50,001 bases of DNA, from assembly GCA_903820285.1 (NCBI GenBank), contig CAIJGS010000346.1, positions 1 to 50,001 on the forward strand. Reading direction: 5' to 3'. The stretch is from an uncultured Verrucomicrobia subdivision 3 bacterium (lineage in GTDB: Bacteria > Verrucomicrobiota > Verrucomicrobiia > Limisphaerales > UBA11358). Shown piece by piece: positions 26,894 to 38,200 of this stretch; the stretch's first letter is position 1; each line of letters begins with the position of its first letter. The notes under the pieces were generated by a model, which did not search any database, was not told the origin of the DNA, and saw only the letters and a program-made list of their open reading frames with translations. Position numbers and translations under genes: made by a program.

Positions 26894-29185
26894 TTATTTG
26901 GGCAAAACCGGATGGGTTCCCCAAGCGCTCGGGTTGGATCCCATAGTGAAAACAATGGAGCCGCCATTTTTCAAATCGCTGTAAGGGAGAAAGGGGGAAT
27001 CCCAGTTCCGGCCGTTTAATTTGACGGACTGGACATAAATATTGTCGTCGGAAAGATTTTCCGCCGCCATGGTGAACTGTTTCCCGTTGGAAAGATGCAT
27101 GACCGCATGAGGGATTTGCGGCGCGCCGATGACATAATAATCACTCCCCGGACAAACCGGATAGAAACCCATGCAGGTAAACATATACCAGGCCGACATC
27201 TGCCCGCAATCGTCATTACCGCACAAGGAATCAGGCTGGTTGCCGTATTGGGTGGTGATGACCTGATGCAGCCGGCGGGCGGTCTTCCAAGGCTGACCGG
27301 CGTAGCTATAAAGATAAATGACGTGATGGCTGGGCTCATTGCCGTGCCAGTATTCGCCAATGCAGCCGCGCAGGTCGTTGGTGGACATCTCGTCCCGGAA
27401 AACCTGCGACAGGTTGGCATCGAACAGTGAATCAAGCTTGGCCACGAATGAATCGTTGCCGCCCATCAAATGGATCAACCCGGGCACATCCTGTGGTACA
27501 AACCAGGAGTATTGCGAACTGGTGGCTTCGGTGACATCAGTCAGTTTGTTGCCGCCGCCAAACGCATGGGGATCGAACGGCGTACGCCAGTTGCCTTGGG
27601 CGTCTTTCGGGCGCATCCAGCCCATGGACGCATCATAAATATTGGTGTAGCTGGAGGCCCGCTTCATAAAGGTTTCGCAGTCCGCGGTTTTGCCCAGCGC
27701 CTTGGCCATGCGGGCGACGCACCAGTCGTCGTAGGCGTATTCCAAGGTTTTAGAAACGGACTCATCCTCCTGATCGCAGGGTACCCAGCCCAATTTCGCG
27801 TATGCGGCCACGCTATCGTAATCCGGGCTGAGAGCGGTCGTCTTGATGGCGTCGTACGCGCGCTGCACGTCGAACCCTTTTACGCCCTTGAAATAACCGT
27901 CCACAATCACCGGCACGGCATGATAGCCGATCATGCACCAGGTTTCGTTGCCTTGCAGTTCCCACATCGGCAGCAGGTGATCCACACTCTGGTCATAATG
28001 CACGAGCAGAGAGTTGATCATGTCCGCATCGCGAGGTTCCTGAATCAGCGAGAGCAGCGGATGTTCGGCCCGGAAGGTGTCCCACAGCGAAAACACGGTG
28101 TATTCGGTGAAGCCTTTGGCCTGGTGAATGTCCGAGTCAAAACCGCGATACTGGCCGTTCACATCTTGGTAGAGGTTCGGCGCGAGGAACGCATGGTAGA
28201 GGGATGTGTAGAAAGTTTCCTTTTGAACGGGCGTGCCATCAATTTGGATGCGGGCGAGTTCCTTATCCCACCGGGCGCACGTGCGCTCCCGAACCTGGTT
28301 AAAATCCCAGCCGGGAATTTCCGCATCCAGATTTTGCAAAGCATTGGCGGTGCTGACCGCGGACACGGCGACTTTCACCTGAATGACTTCATGATCACCG
28401 GTCTTAAAGCTAGCCAGGAATTGCAGATTGGTCCCGGCGGCTTCATTGTGACTGCGATAGCGATACGTGTTATAAACCACCGGTTTTCCGGCGCTGTAGA
28501 TCTCGGCCCGGTCAAACGGACGGGAATAGCGGGCGGCAAAGTAGAGATACCGTTCCTTGGCCCAACCATTCACAATATGAAACCCGGTGATGGTAGAATT
28601 GTCCTCGATGCGCAAGTGCGATTGGGACACGCGCCAGCGACCGCCACTGATGAGGTGCGCGAGGTCGGTGAGGATGGAGGCATCGGGGGCGGCCGGAAAA
28701 GTGAAGCGGAACATGCCCGCGCGTTCGCCAGCGGTCAGTTCCACGTTGATCCCGGATTTCTTGAGCAACACCTGGTAATAACCGGCGGCGGCCGTCTCTT
28801 CGGTGTGGGAATAGGTGGATTGGTAGCCAATCTCCGGGTGGTCCTTGTCACCGGCCACCAATGCCGGGGTCCCCACTTGCGGCTGGAACAGGAAATCGCC
28901 GAGGTCGGGGCAGCCGGTGCCGGTCAGATGCGTCAGGCTGAAGCCGAGGATCGTGGGATCGGCATAGGTATAGCCAGCATCGGTGTTCCAATTCGTGGTG
29001 TCGGTGTCGGGACTGAGCTGGACCATCCCAAAGGGGGCGGACGGACCAGGATAGGTATTCCCCTCCTCTCCCTTGGTACCGACCATGGGCCGGATATAAT
29101 CGGACAACCGTATCTCGGCGGCGGAACAGGCACTGGCTGCCAGCAGCAGCGCGGTTAGAATCAAGGGCAGGCGTTTCAGTTTCAT
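26894..29185 (-). CDS. GH92 exo-alpha-mannosidase
   Basis: 763 residues, secreted (signal to about residue 23). It is a plain GH92 enzyme: IRPMVGTKGEEGNTYPGPSA at the N terminus, the beta domain to about 290, then the (alpha/alpha)6 barrel with NETWCMIGYHAVPV (413-426), the general-acid block WHGNEPSHH with E617, and GND658D659CGQMSAWYMF carrying the base aspartates. Calcium-dependent, inverting release of alpha-linked mannose is the known family reaction; the linkage preference cannot be read with certainty. All canonical motifs are present, in contrast with the downstream fused GH92 copy. It lies 30 bases after the giant protein gene and 51 bases before the fused copy, so the three are likely co-transcribed. 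Confidence 0.93.
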   Translation of the reverse strand: MKLKRLPLILTALLLAASACSAAEIRLSDYIRPMVGTKGEEGNTYPGPSAPFGMVQLSPDTDTTNWNTDAGYTYADPTILGFSLTHLTGTGCPDLGDFLFQPQVGTPALVAGDKDHPEIGYQSTYSHTEETAAAGYYQVLLKKSGINVELTAGERAGMFRFTFPAAPDASILTDLAHLISGGRWRVSQSHLRIEDNSTITGFHIVNGWAKERYLYFAARYSRPFDRAEIYSAGKPVVYNTYRYRSHNEAAGTNLQFLASFKTGDHEVIQVKVAVSAVSTANALQNLDAEIPGWDFNQVRERTCARWDKELARIQIDGTPVQKETFYTSLYHAFLAPNLYQDVNGQYRGFDSDIHQAKGFTEYTVFSLWDTFRAEHPLLSLIQEPRDADMINSLLVHYDQSVDHLLPMWELQGNETWCMIGYHAVPVIVDGYFKGVKGFDVQRAYDAIKTTALSPDYDSVAAYAKLGWVPCDQEDESVSKTLEYAYDDWCVARMAKALGKTADCETFMKRASSYTNIYDASMGWMRPKDAQGNWRTPFDPHAFGGGNKLTDVTEATSSQYSWFVPQDVPGLIHLMGGNDSFVAKLDSLFDANLSQVFRDEMSTNDLRGCIGEYWHGNEPSHHVIYLYSYAGQPWKTARRLHQVITTQYGNQPDSLCGNDDCGQMSAWYMFTCMGFYPVCPGSDYYVIGAPQIPHAVMHLSNGKQFTMAAENLSDDNIYVQSVKLNGRNWDSPFLPYSDLKNGGSIVFTMGSNPSAWGTHPVLPK

Positions 29186-29215
29186 AGGTTTATTTCTGAG
29201 TCTTGGTTCAATGGT

Positions 29216-32200
29216 TCAATTCACCAGATGGAGGCGGAAATAACGCTGCGGCGAACCGCCAAAATTGTTGGTGAGCGTCAAGGGCAGGCCGGTTCCAGTC
29301 ACCGGATTGCCCACGGCCGTCCACACCGGCGAAGTGAGGTTGGTTTTGTATTCCAACTGATAGATCTGGCCAGCCTCGGCCGGCCAGCTGAGGAACAGAT
29401 TCGTGCCCACCGTTTGGGCACTCAAGGGCACCGCGATGGGTACGCTGGCACTAAAACTCAGATTATCAATCGCCAGGCCCTGGGCTTTGCCGGTGGAATC
29501 AGTCATCTGCCACACCAGCCATAATGCGGAGCCCGGCGACCAGTTGCCAATCGCCTGGTCCAGCACGGTCAGGTTCGTGGAATTAACCGCCTGGGTACCA
29601 TCCACAGCCACGCCACCGGTATCGGCCGACACGGTCGGAATAATCACGTTTAAGGCGGGTACATATGCGGTGGCTCCGGCGGGAATGATACCGCTCGGGA
29701 AGGAGGCGGTGGCCGTAGGGTCGACGAAGTAAAAAAACTGGAGCGTCTTGGGCAGATTGGATTGACGCCACACTTCGCCGGTGAATTGCAGGTTCATCCG
29801 GGTCAGGGTGGTGTGAGTGTCATTGATCAACCGCACACCAAAGGCCGTCCCGCCAGTGGTGCTGGTGGCCAGCAAGCCGAGGGCGCGATTGGAACTGCTG
29901 GGCGCCCCAAAGCTGAGCTGACCGCCGGTGGTCTGATCACCATCCGTGGCCCCGAACCGGGAGGCCAAAACGTTGTTTCCATACCAACCGGCCAAGGATG
30001 AGAGACCCAGCCCGCCGGAGGAACCGGTCGTCACGGCCGGAAACCCAAAGTCAAATGGATTGGCCAGAGAGTAAGTAACGCCTGCAATAGTTACGGGGTT
30101 GGCGCTGTTGATGGACGTGGCGCCGGGATTTGGCAGGGCATCAAAGTTCTGCGTGTACACGGAGCCCACCGCCGCATAATCCACGAACGAAGGCGGGGCT
30201 GTGGCGCTGGCGTTATTGGACGCGCCCGGGGTGGCGGCAAACAATTCCTGGCGGAGGAAGCTCTGGCCATCGGGCACCGATCCGTATGCGGCATTAGGAG
30301 CGATTCCGTTATAGTCCAAATAATCCAGCACCTGGGCGTGGCCGCTGTAAAGGCGACTCAAGGCGAGCGAACCCGTGCCGGCGGGCAGGTTGAAACTGGT
30401 GTGCCACTGATTCGTGACGGACAGATTGGTCAGGCCATCGGCGAACACCACGAGGAACTGGCCGGCATTAATAATGGCATTACTGGGGAAGGCCCATTGC
30501 AGAAGGTTCGTGTAATTGTTCGCCAGATAATCACCGCTGAGCGAAAGCACATTGGTGCTGGGATTATACAGTTCCAGCCAGGGCGTATGCTGACCGGCGC
30601 GATTGGTGATGCCGGTCAGGTTGTTGGGCTGAACCTCGTTAATCCACAATGACGGAAAAGCCGGCAGGACCTGAGCGGTGCCGTTCACGGCATCCGGCGT
30701 GGCGGCATACGGCACAACGGACCAATTGCCGACGCGCCAGTTGTCCTGATGCGAATCAATCAGTTGCAACGAACTGCCCGCCAACACCGCATTGGACGAC
30801 CAAGGGGCGGCGGTGTCGTAGCGTACGGCGGTAACAGCAACACTATTGGTGCCATTGCCATTGGGCTGAACCAGGGTAAGCAATTGGGGCGGCTGCAACG
30901 TACCGGCGAACAGGTCGAATACCGGTTTGGTGGCTCCATAAGCCGCGGCAAATGCCGCATTGTTGGCCGCCAAAACCAGGCGGTTCGTCGGTCCGATGAC
31001 GGAACCGTTCGGGAAGGTGTACCCCAGGCCGGAGATCTGCCAGCCGGACAGATCAAATGCGGCGTTGGTGGAGTTATTAGAGAGTTCCACAAACTGGGCG
31101 TTACTGGCTGCGGGCGCGCTCATGATTTCGTTGATCACCACCTGGCCGACGGGCGATACCTTGGTGGCATTATTGACCACGCTCACGCTGTTACTCGCCC
31201 CGGCCAGCACCTGGCCGCTCAAATTCACCCCAACAACGTGCAGATTGTTGGTCCCGCTGGCCAGCGGCAGACTGACGGTCCAGTTGGTCAGATTGTTCCA
31301 CGTCAGCGGATAGGCCGCCCCGTTAATCCAAACGGCGGCGACATTCACCGGAGCCTGACCGTTGACATACGCAATATTATTGCTCACGACAACGGTGGGG
31401 TTCACGGTGAACGATGAGGCGTTGACGGCGGCCAACTGCGAGCCGATGCTGCTTTGCGCCTGGGAGAGCCACGGTTCGATGCTGGCGGCGGGATTTTCCA
31501 CGCTCAGGCCATTCGCCGTAAAGGCATTGTATTTGGCGGTAATCAGCGGACCACTAGTGGCGACATTGAGCGGACCATTGACCAGTTCCTGCAAGGCGCG
31601 CCAGTACATGCGCTGGAACACCGGCGTGTTGTAAATCTGACTCATGCAGGGATCGTTGGGATTCACATAGAACAGATTTTGCCCCGGCGCCCAGGAGGTG
31701 TAACCTTCCCCGATAAGGCCGATGCTGATGTTGAAATCCCACATCAGCAGGGTGTACTTGGTTCCCAGAGTGCCGATATAGCCATAGAGATTCTGCTCGT
31801 TTTGCGCACCGAAAGAATCCCAGTTCCCGCCCGCATGGTTGGCCGCGAATACCCGCATCCAGTTTTCCATGTTGGCAATGTTTTCCAGATTGGCCGCATA
31901 ATTGGGAGTGCCATAGGCATTCGCAGCGTCAATGAGCGAGAAGACATTGGTGAAATCGCTGCAGGTGTCGGCAGTGCGACGAATCTCGTACTGGTAGCGG
32001 TAGCGGGCCGGCTTTTTGACACCGCCGGTCGTGGTGTAATTATTGAGAGTACACCAGGACAGGTTGTTGGCGCCCATGGTGTAGCCGGAAAGGAAGGGGG
32101 CCATTTCAAACCAGGGCTGCATCTTATAAAGATACCCGCCGGCATCATTGGGGAAATGCTCCTTGACCACATCACTATCCGGGGCCTGGGCATCCTCCAT

Positions 32201-35200
32201 GAGGGTAAGCCGGCGGCTGCCATTCACATAGACCGCGACATAGCGGCGGTTGAGCCAGGGAACACCGAGCGCACGCAACAACGAGTTGGCAATTTGCTCG
32301 CGCTGGAGACTGGGGTCATCGCCCGGAGTATTGCCCGGCTGGTGCAGTTTTTTGAGTTCCTTCGTGCCCAGAAACAGGTCGTCGTCCTTGAACTTATATT
32401 CAAAACTGCACAGATTGCCGTTGGGAGTGTTGTAATCCTCATGCGCCGGGCTGCCGGTGTAACGGCCCCCGACATTGTAGATGACACGGTTGCCATTGAC
32501 GAAAGTGCAATCATTGTTCCAGTCGCGGCTGATGTTGCCCAGATTGGCCCAACGGTTCAGGTTGGTTTGGGTAATCCAGACATGGTAAACCCCAAAACTG
32601 CCACCGGGATTGCCATCACCAAACATCACCACACCTTCGGGGGCCGGTATATTGTCATTGGTACGCAGGGCGGGAAAGCGGGTCGTAATGCCCGGGTTAT
32701 CCGTGGCCGCCAGATAAAAGGCAACCACCTGGTTCGCCGCCTGGCCCGGAATAACCGCGCTGAAAACACCATCACCCGCAATGGCATCGCCATTCGTGCC
32801 GCCATCATTCATGGGTACGGCGGTATAACTCAGCGCCGGATCCAGGCGATAGTACAAAGTGAGATTCCGCACGGCGTCGGGATCATGCAGATTCGCCGTG
32901 ACCACCACCGGCTGATTGGCGGCAGGTAAACTTGGAGCGTGGGTGACGTTATATATCGCCGGCCCGGCATTGGTGACGTAGGCGCTGTTCGGCCCGCCCG
33001 GCGTACCCAGATTGGCAGGAATGGGCAGGACCGCATTGGCTTCAAGCCAATTGCCGTTAAGACGGAAGTTGGGTTCGGGCGTGCCACGCAACCACCGGGC
33101 CTGATAGCTCATGGTAACCGTATTGCCGGCTGTCATGGCATTGGGATTCAACGCCACTTCGCAGGAGTTGTCGCCGGTCCATAAGCGGTCGCTGCACCGG
33201 ATATGGAGCGAGTGGCCGCTGTTGTCGCCTGAGTTTTCCAGGCCGGAAGCCACCATGGAACCTTGCGTCGTCCAGCCGGTCAAACCGGGATTGCTTTCAA
33301 ACGTGCCATTGGAAACATAGTTGCTGCCGTTGTAGATGACCTGGAGATTGTCCACCAGACATTCGCCGGCATCGAGCAGGCCGATTTGCGCGTAGTCGAT
33401 GCTGGGGTCGTAATTGGCACCATTATCCAGCACGCCGGTGGTTTGAATGGTCACCCAGGAGGATTTTTGCGTTTCATCGCTATCCGCCCAATTGGCGGCC
33501 AGCCGGTGATTGGCACGGGGATCAATCAGCTCCAGACTGCTGCCACCGCCGCCGGACCATTCGCCCCAGCGTCCACCGGTGCCATAGGTCACTTGGTCCT
33601 CCGCCACCAAAATCGCATTCGTTACATAAAGCGTTGATGGCATGGCCAGCACCACCAGCTCGCCATTATGCGACAGTTTCCCGCTGTAATTACCGACGGT
33701 GTTCCCGCTATTCAGATTCGAATATTTGGCGAAGAGATTGGTGGTGTTTTTCGCCACTACAAGATAGCCATTGGGTACCAGCGTGACGCTGGGAAAAGTG
33801 AAGGCGACGCCAGAAGTAAACTGCCAGCCTTTCAAGTTGATCGTGTTGGTGCCCTTGTTATAGAGCTCAATATACTGGTCATCGTCATTGCCACTGATCG
33901 GGTCGTACATCAGTTCATTGATGACAACGTCGCTGATCACAATGGTGCCATTGTTGGTACCCGGCGTATTGGTGGTGAAGGCGTAGAAATCATTCGCCCC
34001 ATCCGGCCAGCGACCATAGGAAACCTGATTCGCCTGCGCCCCAAACTGCACCGCGTCCAGCACCTGAGTGTGATCAGGCTTGATCAAATACAAAGTCTCC
34101 CCTGCCCCATTGAGTGTGAAACCAAATTGGGATTTTGTGAAGGCCGCAAAACCGGCCGGGCCAATGACGGTGCCGGCGGGAATGACAAATTTATTGGTGG
34201 CCGGGTCATCGGTCAAAATGCAGCCGGAGATATCCACGCTGTTGGAATTGTGATTATAGAGTTCGATGAACTGTGGCACAGACAGATTTTCCGAATGCGG
34301 CATTATTTCGTTGATGACCACGTTGCGCAACGGACTAGGCGTGAAGGCATCCAACTGCCCCGGCGAACCGCCTACGACATCGCTGATGTCCCACGCGCGC
34401 GGATCGCCTTCGCCATACGTCGGGTTGGCCAGCACCAGAGAATGGCCGGTGCCACCGGTTGCCACCGGCCAGGGATAAACATCCGTATAAGGCAAGGTCA
34501 GCAGCACGCTGCCCTGTTCATCGAGCAATTGCAGCGTTTCCGCATGTTTAAGACTGCCGGTATACGGCCCCATGACATTGGTAATGCCATAGACGCTGGT
34601 CATGTCCGCCGGCGCGGCGGCGACCACAAGATACCCGCCCCCCGGAATAGTGGTGCCCGCGGGAAAGGTGTAACTCATGTCCGCGCAGGTGATCTGATAA
34701 TTACCAATGTCCTGAAACCAGGGATTGGAATTGTACAGCTCCACAAATTCCAAGTCTTTGCCATCCGTGCGCGGTGCGGGTTTCCACATGATTTCAGAAA
34801 ACACAACGGGAGTCATGCGACTGGTCGGCCCCATGGCATCATGCGGATTGGCCATGGTGGCCACCACTGCACTGGCGGGGATGGCGGCGTAATTCACGAA
34901 CCGCGCTGTCGTGGTCTGGGCGGCGTTATGGCTGGCCACGGCGAGGCCGAGGAAAATTTGCGAAGGTAGCGCCAGGGTTACGGAACCCAGTTGCGTCCAG
35001 TTGGTGCCGTCGTAACTGCCGAAGCCGGTGAAAACATTGCCCACGCGATTGAGGCGCAGCCACGTGTGGGGATAATTGACCGGAAAGTTGCCGGTGGTCA
35101 CGGCGGTACCGTTGGTGGTGGCGCGGTCCGCGAAGAATTCACCGTTCATGCCCGGCGTGGCCAGGGTGGCCGTAAATGGACTGCCAGGATCCAGACTCGC

Positions 35201-38200
35201 CCGGGCCATCAAACCAGCCTGCGCCCACAGGTCGGACAGACCCAAACCCGCCAGACACACCGAGACATCAAAATTGCCGGTCTGCTGCGCGTAATCGAAA
35301 TTGAATTGATCACTGGTGCCACCAATGTTGCTGCCGGCGCTGGTAATGATTACCCCGGCGGAGGTATAAACATCAGTGGAAGCAATGGCGGGATTGCCAA
35401 TATCCTGCGGGGCCAAAAGCGAGGACAGGAACGTCACGAGGGTATTGGTGGCAATGGTGTTCGGCGGCAGGGCGCGATCACGCACCCCATTGATCACCAC
35501 GCCGTAGTTAGTGCCAATCGTCAGCGGTGCCGTGGTGAGCAGGACCGAGGAATTATTGGTGGCGAGCGATACGGCCGTTATGACCAGACCGTTGGTAAAC
35601 GCATAATTCGCCGGATTGGTGGCGCTGGCAGCTTCTACGGTTTTGGAGAAATCCAGTTCCACATTCGTGGTGCCAATATTAAAGCCGCGCAAGACCACGG
35701 GAGGATTGGTGTCCAGTGTCACTGACAGCAATACCGGCGCGCTGGTGACCGAGCCATAGAGGTTGCTGATGATCACGCCATAATTGCCGGCAGAAGCCAG
35801 CGTCAGATTGGTCAAGGACAGGATATTGTTGGTGGCTCCGGTCAGGGCTAAGCCATTGAATTGCCATTGATACTGCAAAGGAGTGGCCCCCGTGGCCGGT
35901 TCGGTGAGGACAACGCCATTGCCAACAAACAAATTGGTGGCGGGCGTCGCCACGGGCACAGCGGCCAGCGGCGGCGCGCCGATACCGTTGTAATAAAGAC
36001 CCAGCACCTGGCCCGGGCTCAAAGCCGTGGTATAAACTGCCACCTCGTCGATGCTGCCGGGGAAGGTGCGCACGCCGCCGCCGAAGACGCCGTCGTCACC
36101 CAAATGCCAGGCCACGCCAAACACCTCGGCGTCATTGGCCAGCAGATTGGTCACCGCCTGAACGCCATTGGTGTTGATCAGGTAAAGTACGGTCTGGTTG
36201 GGAGCAATAACCATGGCCACGAACGACCACTGATTGGCGGGCGGGTACAAGCCGGAATTAAAGCCCGACGTGGTGTTTTGGTTCCAGGTGTAAGTCAGCG
36301 CCGCCATGCCGCTGGCATTCACCGAACCACCAAAACCAAGGCCCTCGCCGGCCCCACCGCGGTCCATGAGCAGCCCGGCATAAGTTTCCACGGTACCACT
36401 TGGATTGATCCACAGGGTATAGGTCAGATTGCTGGCCACGAGATTTCCCGCCGACGCAGTCACGTACGAATTCGCGGTGTTGGCAAACGTGGCCAGCGCC
36501 GGATTGGGGGCGGTAAAACCGGGCACTCCCGGGGTTTGCGGACCCGCCACGCCGTTGTATCCGTTATGTGCGCCGGCTTGATAAACTCCGTTGTACCCGC
36601 CCGCATAATCATAAGCCACAGCGGTGCCGGGTGCCGGGTTGTTGGTTTCATCCAGCTTCCAATATACCAGCGGCCCCGCAGCCAGAACGGCCGAAGCATA
36701 GGAACCCGGAGCTGGCGTGATCACGGAAAGCGTGGCCAGACTGGTGCGAACGCTGCCCACGGCGTTGGTAACCACCAATTGATACGCGCCGGCACTGGCC
36801 GCCGTTACGTTGGTGATGACCAGCGAGGCACTGGTCGCACCGGTCAGAATATTGGTGGTCTGATTCGTAATGTACAGCCACTGGCAGGCCAGCGGCACAG
36901 ATCCGGCCAACGTGGCAGTCAAGGTTACTGTGGCTCCGGCATAAACGGTGGCTGACTGGGGCTGGGACGTGATGATCGGAGCCACAGGAGCGGAAAGTCC
37001 CCCGCCAATCTGTATTTCGGAATAACCCTCATAGCCATTTTCCGGGGTACCACCGGGCGGGCTGAAGTTAAATTCCACGGCCGCCACATTCCGGGCCAGG
37101 ACCGAGGTTGCCGGGATTATCATCGTGCGGGTGGCGGACTGGAAGGCGTTAGGATCGGCCGGCAAATAATCCACGGTGACCAGATGTTTGAAGACCGTAG
37201 GACTGTCCACTGTGGCATATAGCACCTCATAGTTCTGCTCATCACGACCGGCGTCGCCCCAGCCGCCATAAACCACAATATTGGTCAGGTCATATCCGGT
37301 GCCACCCACGACCGGCAGCGTGTAGGTAACCGACTGGCCGGCGGAAATCGGCCCGCAGGTCACTTCGGTAAGGCTGCTGCCAACGCCCGGCCAGTAATCG
37401 AAATACCCAATGACCCCATCGGACAGCTGGTCCGGATTGCCCCCGGCCTGGTTCAGGCCAAAATCACCGGAGCCAACCGATATCTGCCCACCTTCCACCG
37501 TATCGCCGGCGATTATACTGTTGGTGGCGATAATCCAGGTGGGATAAAAAAGGGCGCTGACCAAGCCAGGGTATTGACTGGTGGTATCGCCCGTAATCCC
37601 CCACCCCGTCTGGGCGGAACACACCGTAATGAGGTTGCTCACCGCCACTGGAACACTGCTTACCGTCAGGGAAACAGGCGTACTAAACGCCACGCCCCGG
37701 CTGTTGGTCGCATTAATCCCCTCCAGCTGGTAGTAGCCGCTATTGGCGGTTTGCACATTGGTTAAAACGAGCGTGGAATTCGTCGCGCCGGGAATATTTT
37801 GGTTCACCCCACCATTGATGTACTGCCATTGCAGCAAAGCCGGCGGTGAACTGTCAAACGCCGCCGTAAAGATCATCTGATCGCCCACATAAGTGGCCGC
37901 CGAGGCCGGACTGGTATCCTGCGTCAGCACCGGCAAAGGCACGTACGACATGCCGGGCGAACGGAACCCCTGCAAAACAATTTCCGCGTAACCGGAATAG
38001 CCGTTTTCCACACTGCTAATCTGCGGGGTAAAATCGAATTTTACATAGCAGACATTACTCGCCAGCGGCACGCCTGTGGAGGTGCTGATGGCCACGCGAT
38101 TGGCCGAAACCCCGGAGACCACGGGATTATAAAAAATGCCCGTCAAGGGAATGAACGTTCCGGGGGCGGCAATGGTGGAATAGGAAACGTTATAAAACTG

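Noticed and set aside
27470..29158. 562-codon plus-strand frame opposite the GH92 gene
   Set aside because: An antisense shadow of a well-supported GH92 gene; no recognisable domain and no ribosome binding site.
31454..32929. 491-codon plus-strand frame opposite the giant gene
   Set aside because: Shadow of the CotH region; the minus-strand reading has conserved domains throughout.
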